Assembly (NCBI RefSeq): GCF_019880245.1
Contig: NZ_CP082286.1
Span: 1,878,521-1,942,520 of the forward strand
Direction: 5' to 3'
Origin: Halobaculum roseum
GTDB taxonomy: Archaea; Halobacteriota; Halobacteria; Halobacteriales; Haloferacaceae
Length of the DNA stretch: 64,000 bases
The stretch's first letter is position 1. Every line of letters begins with the position of its first letter. The position numbers and the translations under genes are program-made. Below are positions 44,271 to 53,148 of the stretch, piece by piece. Below the pieces are notes generated by a model, which had not been told where the DNA came from, did no database searches, and saw only the letters and a program-made list of their open reading frames with translations.

Positions 44271-45653
44271 TCAGTTCTCGATTTCCGCCTCGTCGCCCTC
44301 CTCGTCGTCGACCGCGTAGTACTCCTCGGTGACGGTGACGCGGGCGCGCATGATCCGCGTGTTGTCGACCTCCTCGATGCGGATCTTCACGCCCTCGTAC
44401 TCGATCTCCTCGCCCTCCTCGACGAGGCGGCCGGCGCGGTTGAACACGAAGCCGGCGAGCGTCTCGAACTCCTGACCCTCGGGGAGGTCGATCTCGAGGA
44501 CTTCGTTCACCTCGTCGATGTTGACCTCGCCGCGCACGAGGACGGTGTTGTCGTCGACGAACTCGAAGGGGACCTCCTCGTCGCCCTCGAGGATCTCCCC
44601 GACGATCTCCTCGACCATGTCCTCCAGGGTGAGGATCCCCTCGGTGGTGCCGAACTCGTCGATGACGACGACCATCTGCATCCGGGTGTCCTGCATCTCC
44701 TCGAGCAGCTCGTCGGCGTTCTTCGACTCGGGGACGTGCAGCGTCGGCTGGACGACCCCCGCGAGGTCGGTCTCGCCCTCGCCGTAGTAGCGCGCGCGGA
44801 CCAGATCGCGGATGTTCACGACGCCGATGATGTTGTCGAGGTTCCCCTCGTAGACGGGGACGCGCTCGTGGTCGGCCTGCACGCACGTCTCGATGGCCTC
44901 GTCGATGGAGGCGTCCTTCGGCACCGCGTTCACGTCGAGCCGGGGGGTCATCACCTCCTTGGCGATCGTCTGGTTGAACCGGAAGATGCGGTCGAGCATC
45001 TCCCGCTCCTCCTCCTCGATGACCCCCTCGCGCTCCCCGGTCTGGATCATGTTCTGGATCTCGTCGCGGGTGACGTAGGAGGTCTCGATGGCCGAGCGAC
45101 CGCCGGTGACCTTGTTGATAACGCGGGTGAGGTAGTCGAAGACGACGATGAGCGGGAAGAGAACGTACTCGGAGAGCTTCAGCGGGCGGGCGACCCGAAG
45201 CGCCCACGACTCGGTGTTCTCGACGGCGTAGCTCTTGGGCGCCGACTCGCCGAACAGGAGCACGAGCGCGGTGATACCGAACGTCGCCGCGATGACGGCC
45301 TGCCCCTGACTCATGTAGATAGCGAACAGCCCCGTCGCGATGGAGGACATCGCGATGTTGACGATGTTGTTCCCGACGAGGATCGTCACCAGCAGCCGGT
45401 GCGGGTCGTTCTTCAGCTCCTTGACCGTCTCGGCACCGAGGCGACCGTCCTCGACGAGCTGCTCGACCCGGTGGCCCGCCAGCGAGAACATGGCGATCTC
45501 CGAGGAGGAGAAGAACGCGGAGAGCATGATGAGCACGACGATCGCGACGGCCCCGCCGACGGTGATCGTGGTGTCGTTGATCGGCACGACGTTCGCGAGC
45601 CCGCCGAACTGCGCGGGTGTACCTACTGGAGCGTGTACCGGCGACAAACCCAT
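44271..45653 (-). CDS. CNNM/CorC-type membrane protein with CBS pair
   Basis: A 460-residue protein: N-terminal DUF21/CNNM membrane domain (about residues 28-180, three or four TMs, with LSAFFSSSEIAMFSLAGHR and the ESAPKSYAVENTE segment), two CBS repeats (from MTPRLDVNAVPKDASIDEAI to the TTEGILTLEDMVEEIVGEI block) and a C-terminal CorC/HlyC domain (VDDNTVLVRGEVNIDEVNEVL). This is the family of magnesium/cobalt efflux regulators, also called hemolysin-like. ATG at 45653 begins MGLSPVHAPV. It is convergent to the phosphate permease. Metal export is inferred from the family. Confidence 0.93.
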   Translation of the reverse strand: MGLSPVHAPVGTPAQFGGLANVVPINDTTITVGGAVAIVVLIMLSAFFSSSEIAMFSLAGHRVEQLVEDGRLGAETVKELKNDPHRLLVTILVGNNIVNIAMSSIATGLFAIYMSQGQAVIAATFGITALVLLFGESAPKSYAVENTESWALRVARPLKLSEYVLFPLIVVFDYLTRVINKVTGGRSAIETSYVTRDEIQNMIQTGEREGVIEEEEREMLDRIFRFNQTIAKEVMTPRLDVNAVPKDASIDEAIETCVQADHERVPVYEGNLDNIIGVVNIRDLVRARYYGEGETDLAGVVQPTLHVPESKNADELLEEMQDTRMQMVVVIDEFGTTEGILTLEDMVEEIVGEILEGDEEVPFEFVDDNTVLVRGEVNIDEVNEVLEIDLPEGQEFETLAGFVFNRAGRLVEEGEEIEYEGVKIRIEEVDNTRIMRARVTVTEEYYAVDDEEGDEAEIEN

Positions 45654-45851
45654 GTGATACGGGGATTTGATTGCCCCCCGGATTAAGCGTTGTCCTCGGA
45701 CGCCCCGGGGCATCGTCCGCTCTCCCCACGCCGCCGTCGCCGGTGCCGTCGCCGCCGCGGCAGCCAACGGACGGCGGGAGGCGGCCGCGGCACGGACGCG
45801 CCGAGTTCCGCGGGCGAAGGGATTACCAGATCCGGCATCGTAGCCCCGGCC

Positions 45852-46121
45852 ATGACAACGTCCGACATCACGCTGTACCGGCTCCAGGCGTGTCCCTACT
45901 GCGAGCGCATCGTTCGCACGCTCAAGCAGTACGGCCTGGAGTACGAGTCGCGGTTCGTCGAGCCGATGCACTCCGATCGAAACGCGGTCGCCCGGCTCAC
46001 CGGCAAGCGGTCGGTGCCCGCGATCCGCGACGAGAACACCGGCGTGACGATGTCCGAATCGGGCAACATTGTGGAGTACCTCGACAACACCTACGGCGAC
46101 GGCGCCCCGGGGGGTGCCTGA
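45852..46121 (+). CDS. Glutaredoxin/GST N-terminal-like thioredoxin-fold protein
   Basis: An 89-residue thioredoxin-fold protein with the dithiol motif CPYC (C14, C17) in LYRLQACPYCERI, a cis-Pro in the SVPAIRDENTG region, and the GST-N type tail MSESGNIVEYLDNTYG. It should carry out thiol-disulfide exchange. Its TGA is followed at once, with no spacer, by the ATG of a peroxiredoxin-fold gene (46122), so the two are surely translated from one transcript. Haloarchaea use gamma-glutamylcysteine rather than glutathione; the partner thiol is inference. Confidence 0.9.
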   Translation: MTTSDITLYRLQACPYCERIVRTLKQYGLEYESRFVEPMHSDRNAVARLTGKRSVPAIRDENTGVTMSESGNIVEYLDNTYGDGAPGGA

Positions 46122-46634
46122 ATGGTCGACTTCGAGGTCGTCGAGCTTCCGGAGGCGGGCCACGTCGCCGCCGGCGAGGAGGCGCCCGACTTCACCCGGC
46201 CGCTCGTCGGCGACGAGTACTGGACGGACACCGCGCTGTCGGCCCTCGACGGGCCGGTCGCGCTCGTGTTCTTCCCGATGGACGGCGCGTTCCCCGCGAC
46301 GTACGTCTGGAACGAGATCCGCGATCGCGGGTGGGGCCACGGCGACACCGACGACGTGACCGTGGTCGGCGTCTCCATCTCCACCCCGTACGAACACAAG
46401 ACGTTCATCGACGAGCGCGGGATGGACTACGAGCTGTTCTCGGACCCCTCGGCCGAGGTCGGCGAGCGGTACGGCGCCGTCCAGGACCTCGACGGGATGG
46501 CGGGGATCCGCGAGCACCGCCCCGCGGTGTTCCTCCTGGACGAGGACCACGTCGTCGAGTACGCGTGGGTCGCCGCCGAGTGGCCCGACTTCCCCGACTA
46601 CGACGAGGTCGAAACGCACCTCGAACGCCTGTAA
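46122..46634 (+). CDS. Peroxiredoxin-fold protein without any Cys
   Basis: A 170-residue AhpC/TSA-like domain. APDFTRPLVGDEYW, VALVFFPMDGAFPATYVWNEI, VVGVSISTPYEHKTFIDERG and the C-terminal FLLDEDHVVEYAWVA follow the peroxiredoxin pattern closely. At the place where the peroxidatic Cys sits (after FFP...), the sequence reads AFPATYVW, so Cys is missing, and there is no Cys anywhere in the protein. It cannot be a thiol peroxidase; it may act as a partner, a chaperone-like redox scaffold or a product of family decay. The zero-base junction to the glutaredoxin-like gene upstream suggests a paired role. Confidence 0.85.
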   Translation: MVDFEVVELPEAGHVAAGEEAPDFTRPLVGDEYWTDTALSALDGPVALVFFPMDGAFPATYVWNEIRDRGWGHGDTDDVTVVGVSISTPYEHKTFIDERGMDYELFSDPSAEVGERYGAVQDLDGMAGIREHRPAVFLLDEDHVVEYAWVAAEWPDFPDYDEVETHLERL

Positions 46635-46643
46635 GCAGCGCCC

Positions 46644-47336
46644 ATGAACGCCGACGGATCGAACCACGAGCGGGACAACGAACCGACCGACGCGACCGAC
46701 CCGAGTGACTCGACTGACGCAACCGACTCGACGGACGCGTCTGCCGTGTCCGACGCCGACATCGACCGCGCAGCCGAGGCGATCCGCGCGGGAGAGGCGG
46801 TCGTCTACCCCACCGAGACGGTGTACGGCCTCGGCGCCGACGCGACCGACCCGGCCGCCGTCGAGCGCGTGTACGAGCTGAAGGACCGCCCGCGGGACAA
46901 GCCGTTGTCGGTCGCGTTCGGGAGCGTCGAGGCGGCGCTGTCGCTGGTGCCCGCGAGCGACCGCGCCGCCCGCTTCGCCCGGGCGTTCCTTCCCGGCCCG
47001 GTGACCGTCGTCGTCGACCGCGGCGACGCGCTCCCGGGCGAACTCACCGACGGCGAACCCCGCGTCGGGATCCGGGTCCCGGATCACGGGACGGCGCGGT
47101 CGCTCGCCGACGCCGCCGGGCCGATCACGGCGACGAGCGCGAACCGCTCGGGCGCCGGGAGCGTCCGCCGGGTCGAGGGCCTGGACTCGCGAGTCCGCGA
47201 CGGCGCCGCCGCGGTCCTCGATGGCGGTGAGACGCCCGGCGGCGAGAGCACCGTCGTCGACCCCGACCGCGGTGTCATCCACCGCGCCGGCCCGCTGGCC
47301 GACGAGATCCGCGAGTGGCTGGCGAGCGAGCCCTGA
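46644..47336 (+). CDS. Sua5/YrdC: L-threonylcarbamoyladenylate synthase
   Basis: A 230-residue protein with an N-terminal acidic Ser/Thr/Asp stretch (to about 38) and then a YrdC domain: EAVVYPTETVYGLGADATD, ELKDRPRDKPLSVAFGS, LPGPVTVVV, RVGIRVPDHG, and ITATSANRSG. It makes threonylcarbamoyl-AMP for the universal t6A37 tRNA modification, passed on to the KEOPS complex (not seen here). It follows the peroxiredoxin-like gene by nine bases and may be co-transcribed with the redox pair. The C-terminal SUA5 domain of longer relatives is absent. Confidence 0.92.
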   Translation: MNADGSNHERDNEPTDATDPSDSTDATDSTDASAVSDADIDRAAEAIRAGEAVVYPTETVYGLGADATDPAAVERVYELKDRPRDKPLSVAFGSVEAALSLVPASDRAARFARAFLPGPVTVVVDRGDALPGELTDGEPRVGIRVPDHGTARSLADAAGPITATSANRSGAGSVRRVEGLDSRVRDGAAAVLDGGETPGGESTVVDPDRGVIHRAGPLADEIREWLASEP

Positions 47337-47370
47337 GACGGGGGCCCGCCATCGTCCGCCACCGGGAGCG

Positions 47371-48084
47371 TTACAGCCCGATCAGACTCCGCAGACTCCG
47401 CGTTTTCACCCCGCAGTTCGCTCGGTGACGGCACTCCCGACACTTCTCGCTGCCCGACAGCCGCGCCGGCGGGCCGTCCAACTCGCGCACCGACCGGAGC
47501 ACCCGGCGGTAGGTACCGGACCGTCGGACCGACAGGGAGACCTCACGGACGACGCCGTGGGCGGGGTACTCCACGAGCACGCGCCGGATCCGTCTCCCCT
47601 CCTGCCACGAGAGCGCGTGCATCGCGGCGACCGCCCGGACCGACTGCGGCTCCCACACGCCCCGCTCGGGCGGGTCGCCGGGGGAGACGATCACGGGAAC
47701 GGGCGGATCGCCGGTCGGTTTTCCGCCCTCGTCGCGCGGCGCGTCCGCGCCGATGGCGCCGAGCACCTTGTGCGCGACGCCGCGGGCGTCCTTCCCGTCC
47801 AGGAGCACCCGGGTGTTCGTCGGCGCCGACAGCGCCGGCCAGTCCGACCGCTCGGCCAGTCGGTCGAGCGCCGCGCGATACTCGCTGGGTGGACGGTCAA
47901 TCGGCTCGGCGGCGAGTTCCGCGTCGTCCAGTTCGCGTAACTCGGGATATCGAAAGGCGAGGTCGATCCGGGCGGTCGTCGCCGGCGGCGGTTCGCGGTC
48001 GTCCTCTCGGCGGTCGTAGTACAGTTGGCGGGGGCAGTACGTCGCCGTCGCGAGGTCCGTGAAGGTCGCTTTCTCCCGGGGCAC
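47371..48084 (-). CDS. Cas4/Dna2-like Fe-S protein with degraded nuclease motif
   Basis: A 237-residue protein with the Cas4/RecB-like Cys arrangement: C17 in TATYCPRQLYYDRR, and C215, C218, C224 in CRECRHRANC, together a 4Fe-4S site. The fold between them matches the family, with WEPQSVRAVAAMHALSWQEG and RRVLVEYPAHGVVREVSL in the QxxxY-like region. Where active Cas4 has the acidic-x-Lys core (VEYKRG-like), this protein reads PVIVSPGD, so the metal-binding Glu and Lys are lost. No cas gene or CRISPR array is near. A structural or regulatory DNA-end factor is possible; a nuclease is unlikely. Confidence 0.8.
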   Translation of the reverse strand: MPREKATFTDLATATYCPRQLYYDRREDDREPPPATTARIDLAFRYPELRELDDAELAAEPIDRPPSEYRAALDRLAERSDWPALSAPTNTRVLLDGKDARGVAHKVLGAIGADAPRDEGGKPTGDPPVPVIVSPGDPPERGVWEPQSVRAVAAMHALSWQEGRRIRRVLVEYPAHGVVREVSLSVRRSGTYRRVLRSVRELDGPPARLSGSEKCRECRHRANCGVKTRSLRSLIGL

Positions 48085-48150
48085 GTGGGTGGTGGTGCCG
48101 GGTTCGTATTTGAACGTTCGCCGCGTCGCGGTCGCGGTGCCGGGCGGACG

Positions 48151-48182
48151 CGGTGCGGTCGCGGAGTCGGTGCGGTCGCGGA
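48151..48182 (+). repeat. 15-bp tandem direct repeat, 17-bp period
   Basis: CGGTGCGGTCGCGGA occurs at 48151-48165 and again at 48168-48182, with related GCGGTCGCGG matches just to the left. It lies upstream of the Cas4-like gene's ATG, in the gap to the next gene. Confidence 0.5.
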
Positions 48183-48208
48183 ATCACCAGCAGTCGTACC
48201 GCGAGCGA

Positions 48209-48225
48209 GCCGGCCGAAGGCCGGC
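48209..48225. repeat. 7-bp GC hairpin
   Basis: GCCGGCC (48209-48215), loop GAA, GGCCGGC (48219-48225). Flanking GAGCGAGC words are also repeated. It sits 125 bp before the Cas4-like start and 100 bp after the cmi4-like stop. Another hairpin, GCGAGCGG against CCGCTCGC, lies near 48287-48300. Confidence 0.45.
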
Positions 48226-48327
48226 GAGCGAGCGGCCCTTTTGTCATGAACGGGTTTTGGCCGCCGGGTTCCCCGCAGCGAGCGGCTCCGCCGCTCGCGA
48301 GGAAACCCGGCGGTGAAAAGCGGTTCG

Positions 48328-48924
48328 TCAGAAGGAAACGTTCGTCTCGATGTCCTCGGCCGCCTCACGCAGCCCGTCCTCGCGGGCGTCCTCGGTGTGG
48401 CCCCCCTTGAGGTCCTGTTCCGCGAGCAGCTCGGCGAACTCGTCGCGGAAGCGGTCGTTCGCGCGCGTCGACCGGGCGTCGGCGGCGACGACCTCGGAGT
48501 AGCGGGCGACCGTTTCCTCCTCGGCGTCCAACTCGGCCGCCCGCTCGTCGAGCGGGACGTCGTCGACGTACAGCGACCGGAGGCGCGACAGATCGAACGG
48601 CGCCTCGCGGTCCGACTCCCGCACGAGGTGGAGGTCCATCCGCGCCGTGAACACCGCCTCCGGTGGAACGCTCAGCGCGTCGGCGATCGCGTCGTCGTCG
48701 GCCCCGTCGAAGTACAGCCGAACGAGACGGACGAGGTCCTCGTCGGCGAGGTCCGAGGCGAACTCGTAGCGCTCGCGCATCCGCCCGACGAGCTCCGCGA
48801 GGCGTCCCTCCACGTCCGGATCGGACGCCAGCGAGCCGTGCCCCTCCTCCTGTCGTTCCGTTACCGTGTCACCCCCCGTCGTGTCGAGGAAGATGTCGCG
48901 GAGTTCCTCGGTTTTCTCGTCCAT
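48328..48924 (-). CDS. cmi4-like (conditioned medium-induced protein 4-type) haloarchaeal protein
   Basis: A 198-residue acidic protein. The N-terminus MDEKTEELRDIFLDTTGG, then DTVTERQEEGHGSL, matches my memory of a widespread haloarchaeal family called conditioned medium-induced protein 4; I am moderately sure of that name. A helical domain (LVRLVRLYFDGADDDAIADAL, PPEAVFTARMDLHLVRESD) looks like a helix-turn-helix region, and the C-terminus is charged (EFAELLAEQDLKGGHTED). No Cys, no membrane segment. ATG at 48924 has a TTTTTTGC box 25 nt upstream. Function unknown; gene neighbours are not informative. Confidence 0.75.
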   Translation of the reverse strand: MDEKTEELRDIFLDTTGGDTVTERQEEGHGSLASDPDVEGRLAELVGRMRERYEFASDLADEDLVRLVRLYFDGADDDAIADALSVPPEAVFTARMDLHLVRESDREAPFDLSRLRSLYVDDVPLDERAAELDAEEETVARYSEVVAADARSTRANDRFRDEFAELLAEQDLKGGHTEDAREDGLREAAEDIETNVSF

Positions 48925-48948
48925 AGAGTGGAAACTAGGCCGGCGCCG

Positions 48949-48956
48949 GCAAAAAA
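48949..48956 (-). promoter_or_regulatory. T-rich promoter box of the cmi4-like gene
   Basis: TTTTTTGC on the minus strand, 25 nt before the ATG. Confidence 0.5.
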
Positions 48957-49090
48957 CGTGTTGGGGCCGAGGGAACCGTTCACGGTGTCGACCGGACGCG
49001 GCGAACCGCCCGCAGGCGGCGGTGCCGCGGCGATCGTTCACGCACGATGGTGTGAGAAGATTTAATCGGAGGCGGAGACGCGATAGGCAC

Positions 49091-51220
49091 ATGCAAGCCG
49101 ACGTGACGCGCGAGACCTTCTGGACGATCGGTCCCGTCGGGAAGGCCGCGTTCTACTACCTCGCGGCGGTCGCGATCGCGGTGTTCCTCTACGGGACGTA
49201 CGCGCGGTTCGCGCGCTACGCCGCCGGCGAGGACGACTGGTTCGACCGCCTCGACGACCTGCCGGGGCGGGTGCTGCGGGCGGCGCGGATCGTGGCGTCG
49301 AACCGGGGACAGTTCGACCGCGACCTGTACGCGGGCGTGATGCACGCGTTCATCCTCTGGGGCTTTCTCACCCTCCTCATCGGGACGACCATCCTCGGGA
49401 TCGACCTGGACTTCTGGCGGCCCGTGACCGGCGAGTCGTTCTTCGTCGGCGACTTCTACCTCTCGTACTCGTTCGTCATGGACGCGATGGGGCTGCTGTT
49501 CGTCGTCGGGGTGGGGATGGCCATCTACCGGCGCTACACCGAGCGCGAGGGTCGTCTGTGGGGTAAGCACACCTCCCTGGAGGACGACGCGTTCGTCTGG
49601 ACGCTGCTGGCGCTGGGCGTCGGCGGCTACGTGCTGGAGGCGTTCCGCATCATCGGCTCAGCCGAGTTCGTCGCCTACGAGCAGGTGTCGTTCGTCGGCT
49701 TCTTCCTCGCCGGCCTGTTCGCGGAGGCGGGCGTCACCGTCGGGATGGCCGAGACGCTGTACCACTGGACGTGGTGGAGCCACGCCCTGCTGGCGTTCGC
49801 GTTCATCGCGCTGATCCCGTACGCCAAGCCGTTCCACATGATCTCCTCGTTCGCGAACGTCGTCACCCGCGACGAGAAGGCGGGCGTGCGCCTGCCCGGG
49901 GTTCCGGAGGACGCCGGCCCCGACGAGATCGGCTACGGCTCCATCGAGGACTTCTCCTGGCGCCACATCCTCGATCAGGACGCCTGCACCAAGTGCGGCC
50001 GCTGTTCCTCGGTGTGTCCGGCCAACGCCTCCGGCCGGAACCTCGACCCCCGCGACGTGATCCTCGACCTCAAGAGCTACCGCGAGTCGCTGGACGCCGG
50101 CGAGACCGAGGAGGTCGAGATCGTCGCGGACGGCGGCGACTCGGTCATCGCCGCCGAGTCGATGGAGTCGTGCATGTCCTGCATGGCCTGCATGGACGCC
50201 TGTCCCGTCGACATCGAGCACGTCCCGGAGTTCACCCAGATGAACCGCCGGCTGACCGAGACGGGCCAGATGGACGAGATGGTGCAGGACGCGATGATGA
50301 ACGTGTTCCAGAACGGCAACACGTTCGGCGACCCCGCGCGAAAGCGTCCCGACTGGACCGACGACCTGGACTTCGAGGTGCCCGACGCCCGCGAGGAGGA
50401 CGTGGAGTTCCTCTGGTACGTCGGCGAGTACCCGAGCTACGACGAGCGCAACCGGCGCGTCGCCCGGTCGCTGGCGACGCTGTTCGAGCGCGCGGACGTC
50501 TCCTACGGCATCCTCTACGAGGACGAGCAGCACGACGGCAACGACGTGCGCCGCGTCGGCGAGGAGGGCCTCTTCGAGATGCTCGTCGAGGACAACGTCG
50601 AGGCGTTCGAGTCGGCGACCTTCGAGAAGGTGGTCACGACCGACCCGCACTCGATGAACACCTTCCGCAACGAGTACCCCGAGGTGTCGGAGTTCGACGA
50701 CCCCGTCTTCCACTACACCGAGGTCGTCGAGAACCTCGTCCGGCAGGGTCGCCTCGGACTGGACGGCACGGAACTGGACTACACCGCGACGTACCACGAC
50801 CCGTGTCACCTCGGCCGGATGAACGACGTGTACGAGGCGCCCAGGGACCTCATCCGCGCCACGGGCGTGGACCTCTACGAGATGCCGCGCAACCGCTCCG
50901 ACTCGTTCTGCTGCGGGGGCGGCGGCGGCGGCCTCTGGATGGACCACGAGGAGGAGTCCAAGCCCAGCGAGGAGCGTCTGCGCGAGGCGCTGGAGGACAC
51001 CGACGCCGGGGGCGAGGTCGAGACGTTCGTCGTCGCCTGTCCGATGTGCGGGACGATGTACGAGGACGGCCGCAAGACGGGGAACTTCGAGGACGACATC
51101 GAGGTCGTCGACATCGCCGAGTTGCTGTGTGAGGCGCTGGCGGCGAAAGAGGGCGTCGCCGTCGAGGCTCCCGCCGACGCGGACGCCGACGGGGACGGGT
51201 CGCCGACGGCGGCCGACTGA
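49091..51220 (+). CDS. Membrane-bound HdrD-type iron-sulfur oxidoreductase
   Basis: A 709-residue protein with an N-terminal membrane part of about six TMs (AFYYLAAVAIAVFLYGTYA, FILWGFLTLLIGTTILGI, and others to about 250), then two 4Fe-4S motifs, CTKCGRCSSVCPANASGR near 299 and CMSCMACMDACPVD near 361, and two CCG-type domains (DPCHLGRMND... with FCCGGGGGGLWM, and CPMCGTMYED). This is the architecture of HdrE-HdrD/GlpC-like respiratory subunits found in haloarchaea, which pass electrons between a quinone pool and a soluble partner such as an electron-transfer flavoprotein. The partner gene is not adjacent. ATG at 49091 is preceded by A/T-rich DNA. Confidence 0.9.
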   Translation: MQADVTRETFWTIGPVGKAAFYYLAAVAIAVFLYGTYARFARYAAGEDDWFDRLDDLPGRVLRAARIVASNRGQFDRDLYAGVMHAFILWGFLTLLIGTTILGIDLDFWRPVTGESFFVGDFYLSYSFVMDAMGLLFVVGVGMAIYRRYTEREGRLWGKHTSLEDDAFVWTLLALGVGGYVLEAFRIIGSAEFVAYEQVSFVGFFLAGLFAEAGVTVGMAETLYHWTWWSHALLAFAFIALIPYAKPFHMISSFANVVTRDEKAGVRLPGVPEDAGPDEIGYGSIEDFSWRHILDQDACTKCGRCSSVCPANASGRNLDPRDVILDLKSYRESLDAGETEEVEIVADGGDSVIAAESMESCMSCMACMDACPVDIEHVPEFTQMNRRLTETGQMDEMVQDAMMNVFQNGNTFGDPARKRPDWTDDLDFEVPDAREEDVEFLWYVGEYPSYDERNRRVARSLATLFERADVSYGILYEDEQHDGNDVRRVGEEGLFEMLVEDNVEAFESATFEKVVTTDPHSMNTFRNEYPEVSEFDDPVFHYTEVVENLVRQGRLGLDGTELDYTATYHDPCHLGRMNDVYEAPRDLIRATGVDLYEMPRNRSDSFCCGGGGGGLWMDHEEESKPSEERLREALEDTDAGGEVETFVVACPMCGTMYEDGRKTGNFEDDIEVVDIAELLCEALAAKEGVAVEAPADADADGDGSPTAAD

Positions 51221-51288
51221 GGCCGCCTCCCCGGGGTCGACCTCCATCTCTCTTCCCTCCTCGCCCCCCTCGGTTTCACCTCCGCCCG

Positions 51289-52119
51289 TTACGCCGGTTT
51301 CTCGACCGACAGCGCGAACAGCAGCGGCAGGTCCGGACTCCGCTCGTCCCCGTCGGGCTGGACGTACCACTCCCCCTCGCGCTCCAGCCACTCGAACCGC
51401 TGCCACTCCGCGACCGGGAACTCGGCGAGCTCGGTCACGCGCAGGCCCGCGTCGGCGGCGGCGGTGACGTGCGCCGAGAGCGGCCGGTGGTACTGATAGG
51501 TCACGTTCGCGTCGAGATCCGCGTCCTCGGTCGCGTACGTCTCGCCGTCGTCAATCCGGAGTTCGACGGGGTCCAGGTACGGGTAGCGGTACCGGGGCGG
51601 GTCCCCGTCGAACGCGGCCGCGACCGGGTGGTCGTCGACGAACAGCGCCTCACCGCCCGGCCGCAGGAGGGACGCGACCGTCTCGAAGAAGTCGTGCAGC
51701 TCCGGGAGCCAGCAGAAGACGCCGTAGGTGGCGACGACGGCGTCGAACTCCCGGTCGACGGCGTCCGCGACCGCCCCGGCGTCGGTCACGTCCGCCTCGA
51801 CGAACCGCGCCGCCTCGGGGTCGATCCCCGCCCGGTCGCGCAGGTCGCGGGCCGCCTCGACCGCGACGGGGGAGAAGTCGACGCCGACGGTCTCGGCGCC
51901 CGCGCGGGCCCACGACAGCGTGTCGAGCCCGATGTGGCACATCAGGTGACAGAGGGACCGGCCGTCCGGGTCGACGCGCTCGCGCTCGACCGAGCGGAGG
52001 GTCGACTCGCCGTCGAGGAACCCCTGCACGTCGTAGTGGTCCGTCTCCGGGTGGACCCGCGCGCGCTCGTCCCAGTTGGCGCGGTTGGCCGCGACGGGGT
52101 CCCTGTCGTCGCCCGGCAT
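51289..52119 (-). CDS. SAM-dependent methyltransferase
   Basis: A 276-residue class I methyltransferase. Motif I is CHLMCHIGLDTLSWARAGAETVGVDFS (HIGLDT replaces the common GCGxG), motif II is in ARFVEADVTD, and motif IV is FDAVVATYGVFCWLPELHDFF. The C-terminal third has a beta-rich substrate region (VTYQYHRPLSAHVTAA, LEREGEWYVQPDGDE). Its ATG is four bases from the ferredoxin stop, so the two form an operon with ferredoxin first. The methyl acceptor is not evident. No other nearby gene points to a pathway. Confidence 0.86.
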   Translation of the reverse strand: MPGDDRDPVAANRANWDERARVHPETDHYDVQGFLDGESTLRSVERERVDPDGRSLCHLMCHIGLDTLSWARAGAETVGVDFSPVAVEAARDLRDRAGIDPEAARFVEADVTDAGAVADAVDREFDAVVATYGVFCWLPELHDFFETVASLLRPGGEALFVDDHPVAAAFDGDPPRYRYPYLDPVELRIDDGETYATEDADLDANVTYQYHRPLSAHVTAAADAGLRVTELAEFPVAEWQRFEWLEREGEWYVQPDGDERSPDLPLLFALSVEKPA

Positions 52120-52123
52120 CGCC

Positions 52124-52453
<330 letters not shown>

Positions 52454-52466
52454 TTACCGCGACACG

Positions 52467-52474
52467 TACAAAAA
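52467..52474 (-). promoter_or_regulatory. TTTTTGTA promoter box of the ferredoxin gene
   Basis: Same octamer and same 23-nt spacing as at the SDR and Tfx genes. Confidence 0.6.
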
Positions 52475-52602
52475 CGCCGGCATCCGTGGGATGCGGAAGC
52501 GTCGCCGGCGCGGTCGCGGCGGGCGACGGCAAGCGGGGTCGAGACGGCAAGCGCGGTCGCCACGGGCGACACGGTTACGGTCGACGTGAACGACCCCTCT
52601 GC

Positions 52603-53091
52603 GTGAACCGCGTCAACGCCGACGATCTCGACTGGGAGGAGACCGACCGCGGCGAGGAGGTGGGGTGGCGCCGCAAGCGACTCGCCGCCGCCGCCGGCGG
52701 CGACGACCTCGGGTGTAGCCTCTATGAACTCCCGGCGGGCAAGCGCGCGTGGCCGTTCCACTATCACGCGGGCAACGCCGAGGCGCTGTACGTCCTGTCG
52801 GGCGAGGGGACGTTGCGCCACGCGGACGGGACGACACCGCTCCGCTCCGGCGATTACGTCGCGCTCCCGTCCGGCGAGGACGGCGCACACCGGGTGATCA
52901 ACGACTCCGACGGGGCGCTGCGGTACCTGATGGTCTCGACGATGCGCGACCCGGAGGTGCTCGTGTACCCCGACTCCGACAAGGTGGGCGCGATGGCCGG
53001 TGCGGCGCCCGGAGGCGAGGGGGAGCGCGACGTGAGCGCGTACTTCCGCCGCGGCGACGCGGTCGACTACTGGGACGGCGAGGAGGGGTAG
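52603..53091 (+). CDS. Cupin domain protein
   Basis: A 162-residue single cupin from a GTG at 52603 (VNRVNADDLDWEE). Cupin motif 1 is FHYHAGNAEALYVLSGEGTLRH and motif 2 is GDYVALPSGEDGAHRVIN, carrying the usual metal-binding His, His, Glu and His. The tail (DVSAYFRRGDAVDYWDGEEG) is common in haloarchaeal sugar-isomerase-like cupins. The ligand is unknown. It is divergent from the ferredoxin gene with about 160 bp between; the DCC-type thiol oxidoreductase follows 57 bp downstream. Confidence 0.88.
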   Translation: MNRVNADDLDWEETDRGEEVGWRRKRLAAAAGGDDLGCSLYELPAGKRAWPFHYHAGNAEALYVLSGEGTLRHADGTTPLRSGDYVALPSGEDGAHRVINDSDGALRYLMVSTMRDPEVLVYPDSDKVGAMAGAAPGGEGERDVSAYFRRGDAVDYWDGEEG

Positions 53092-53148
53092 CGGGGCGGG
53101 AGCCCGGTCGCCCGAAACCACATATCGGCCGAGCCCGTAGATCGGCGT

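Noticed and set aside
47371-48084. A CRISPR-Cas locus, prompted by the Cas4-like gene
   Set aside because: No repeat-spacer array and no cas1, cas2 or effector gene is present in the window, and the nuclease centre is degraded.
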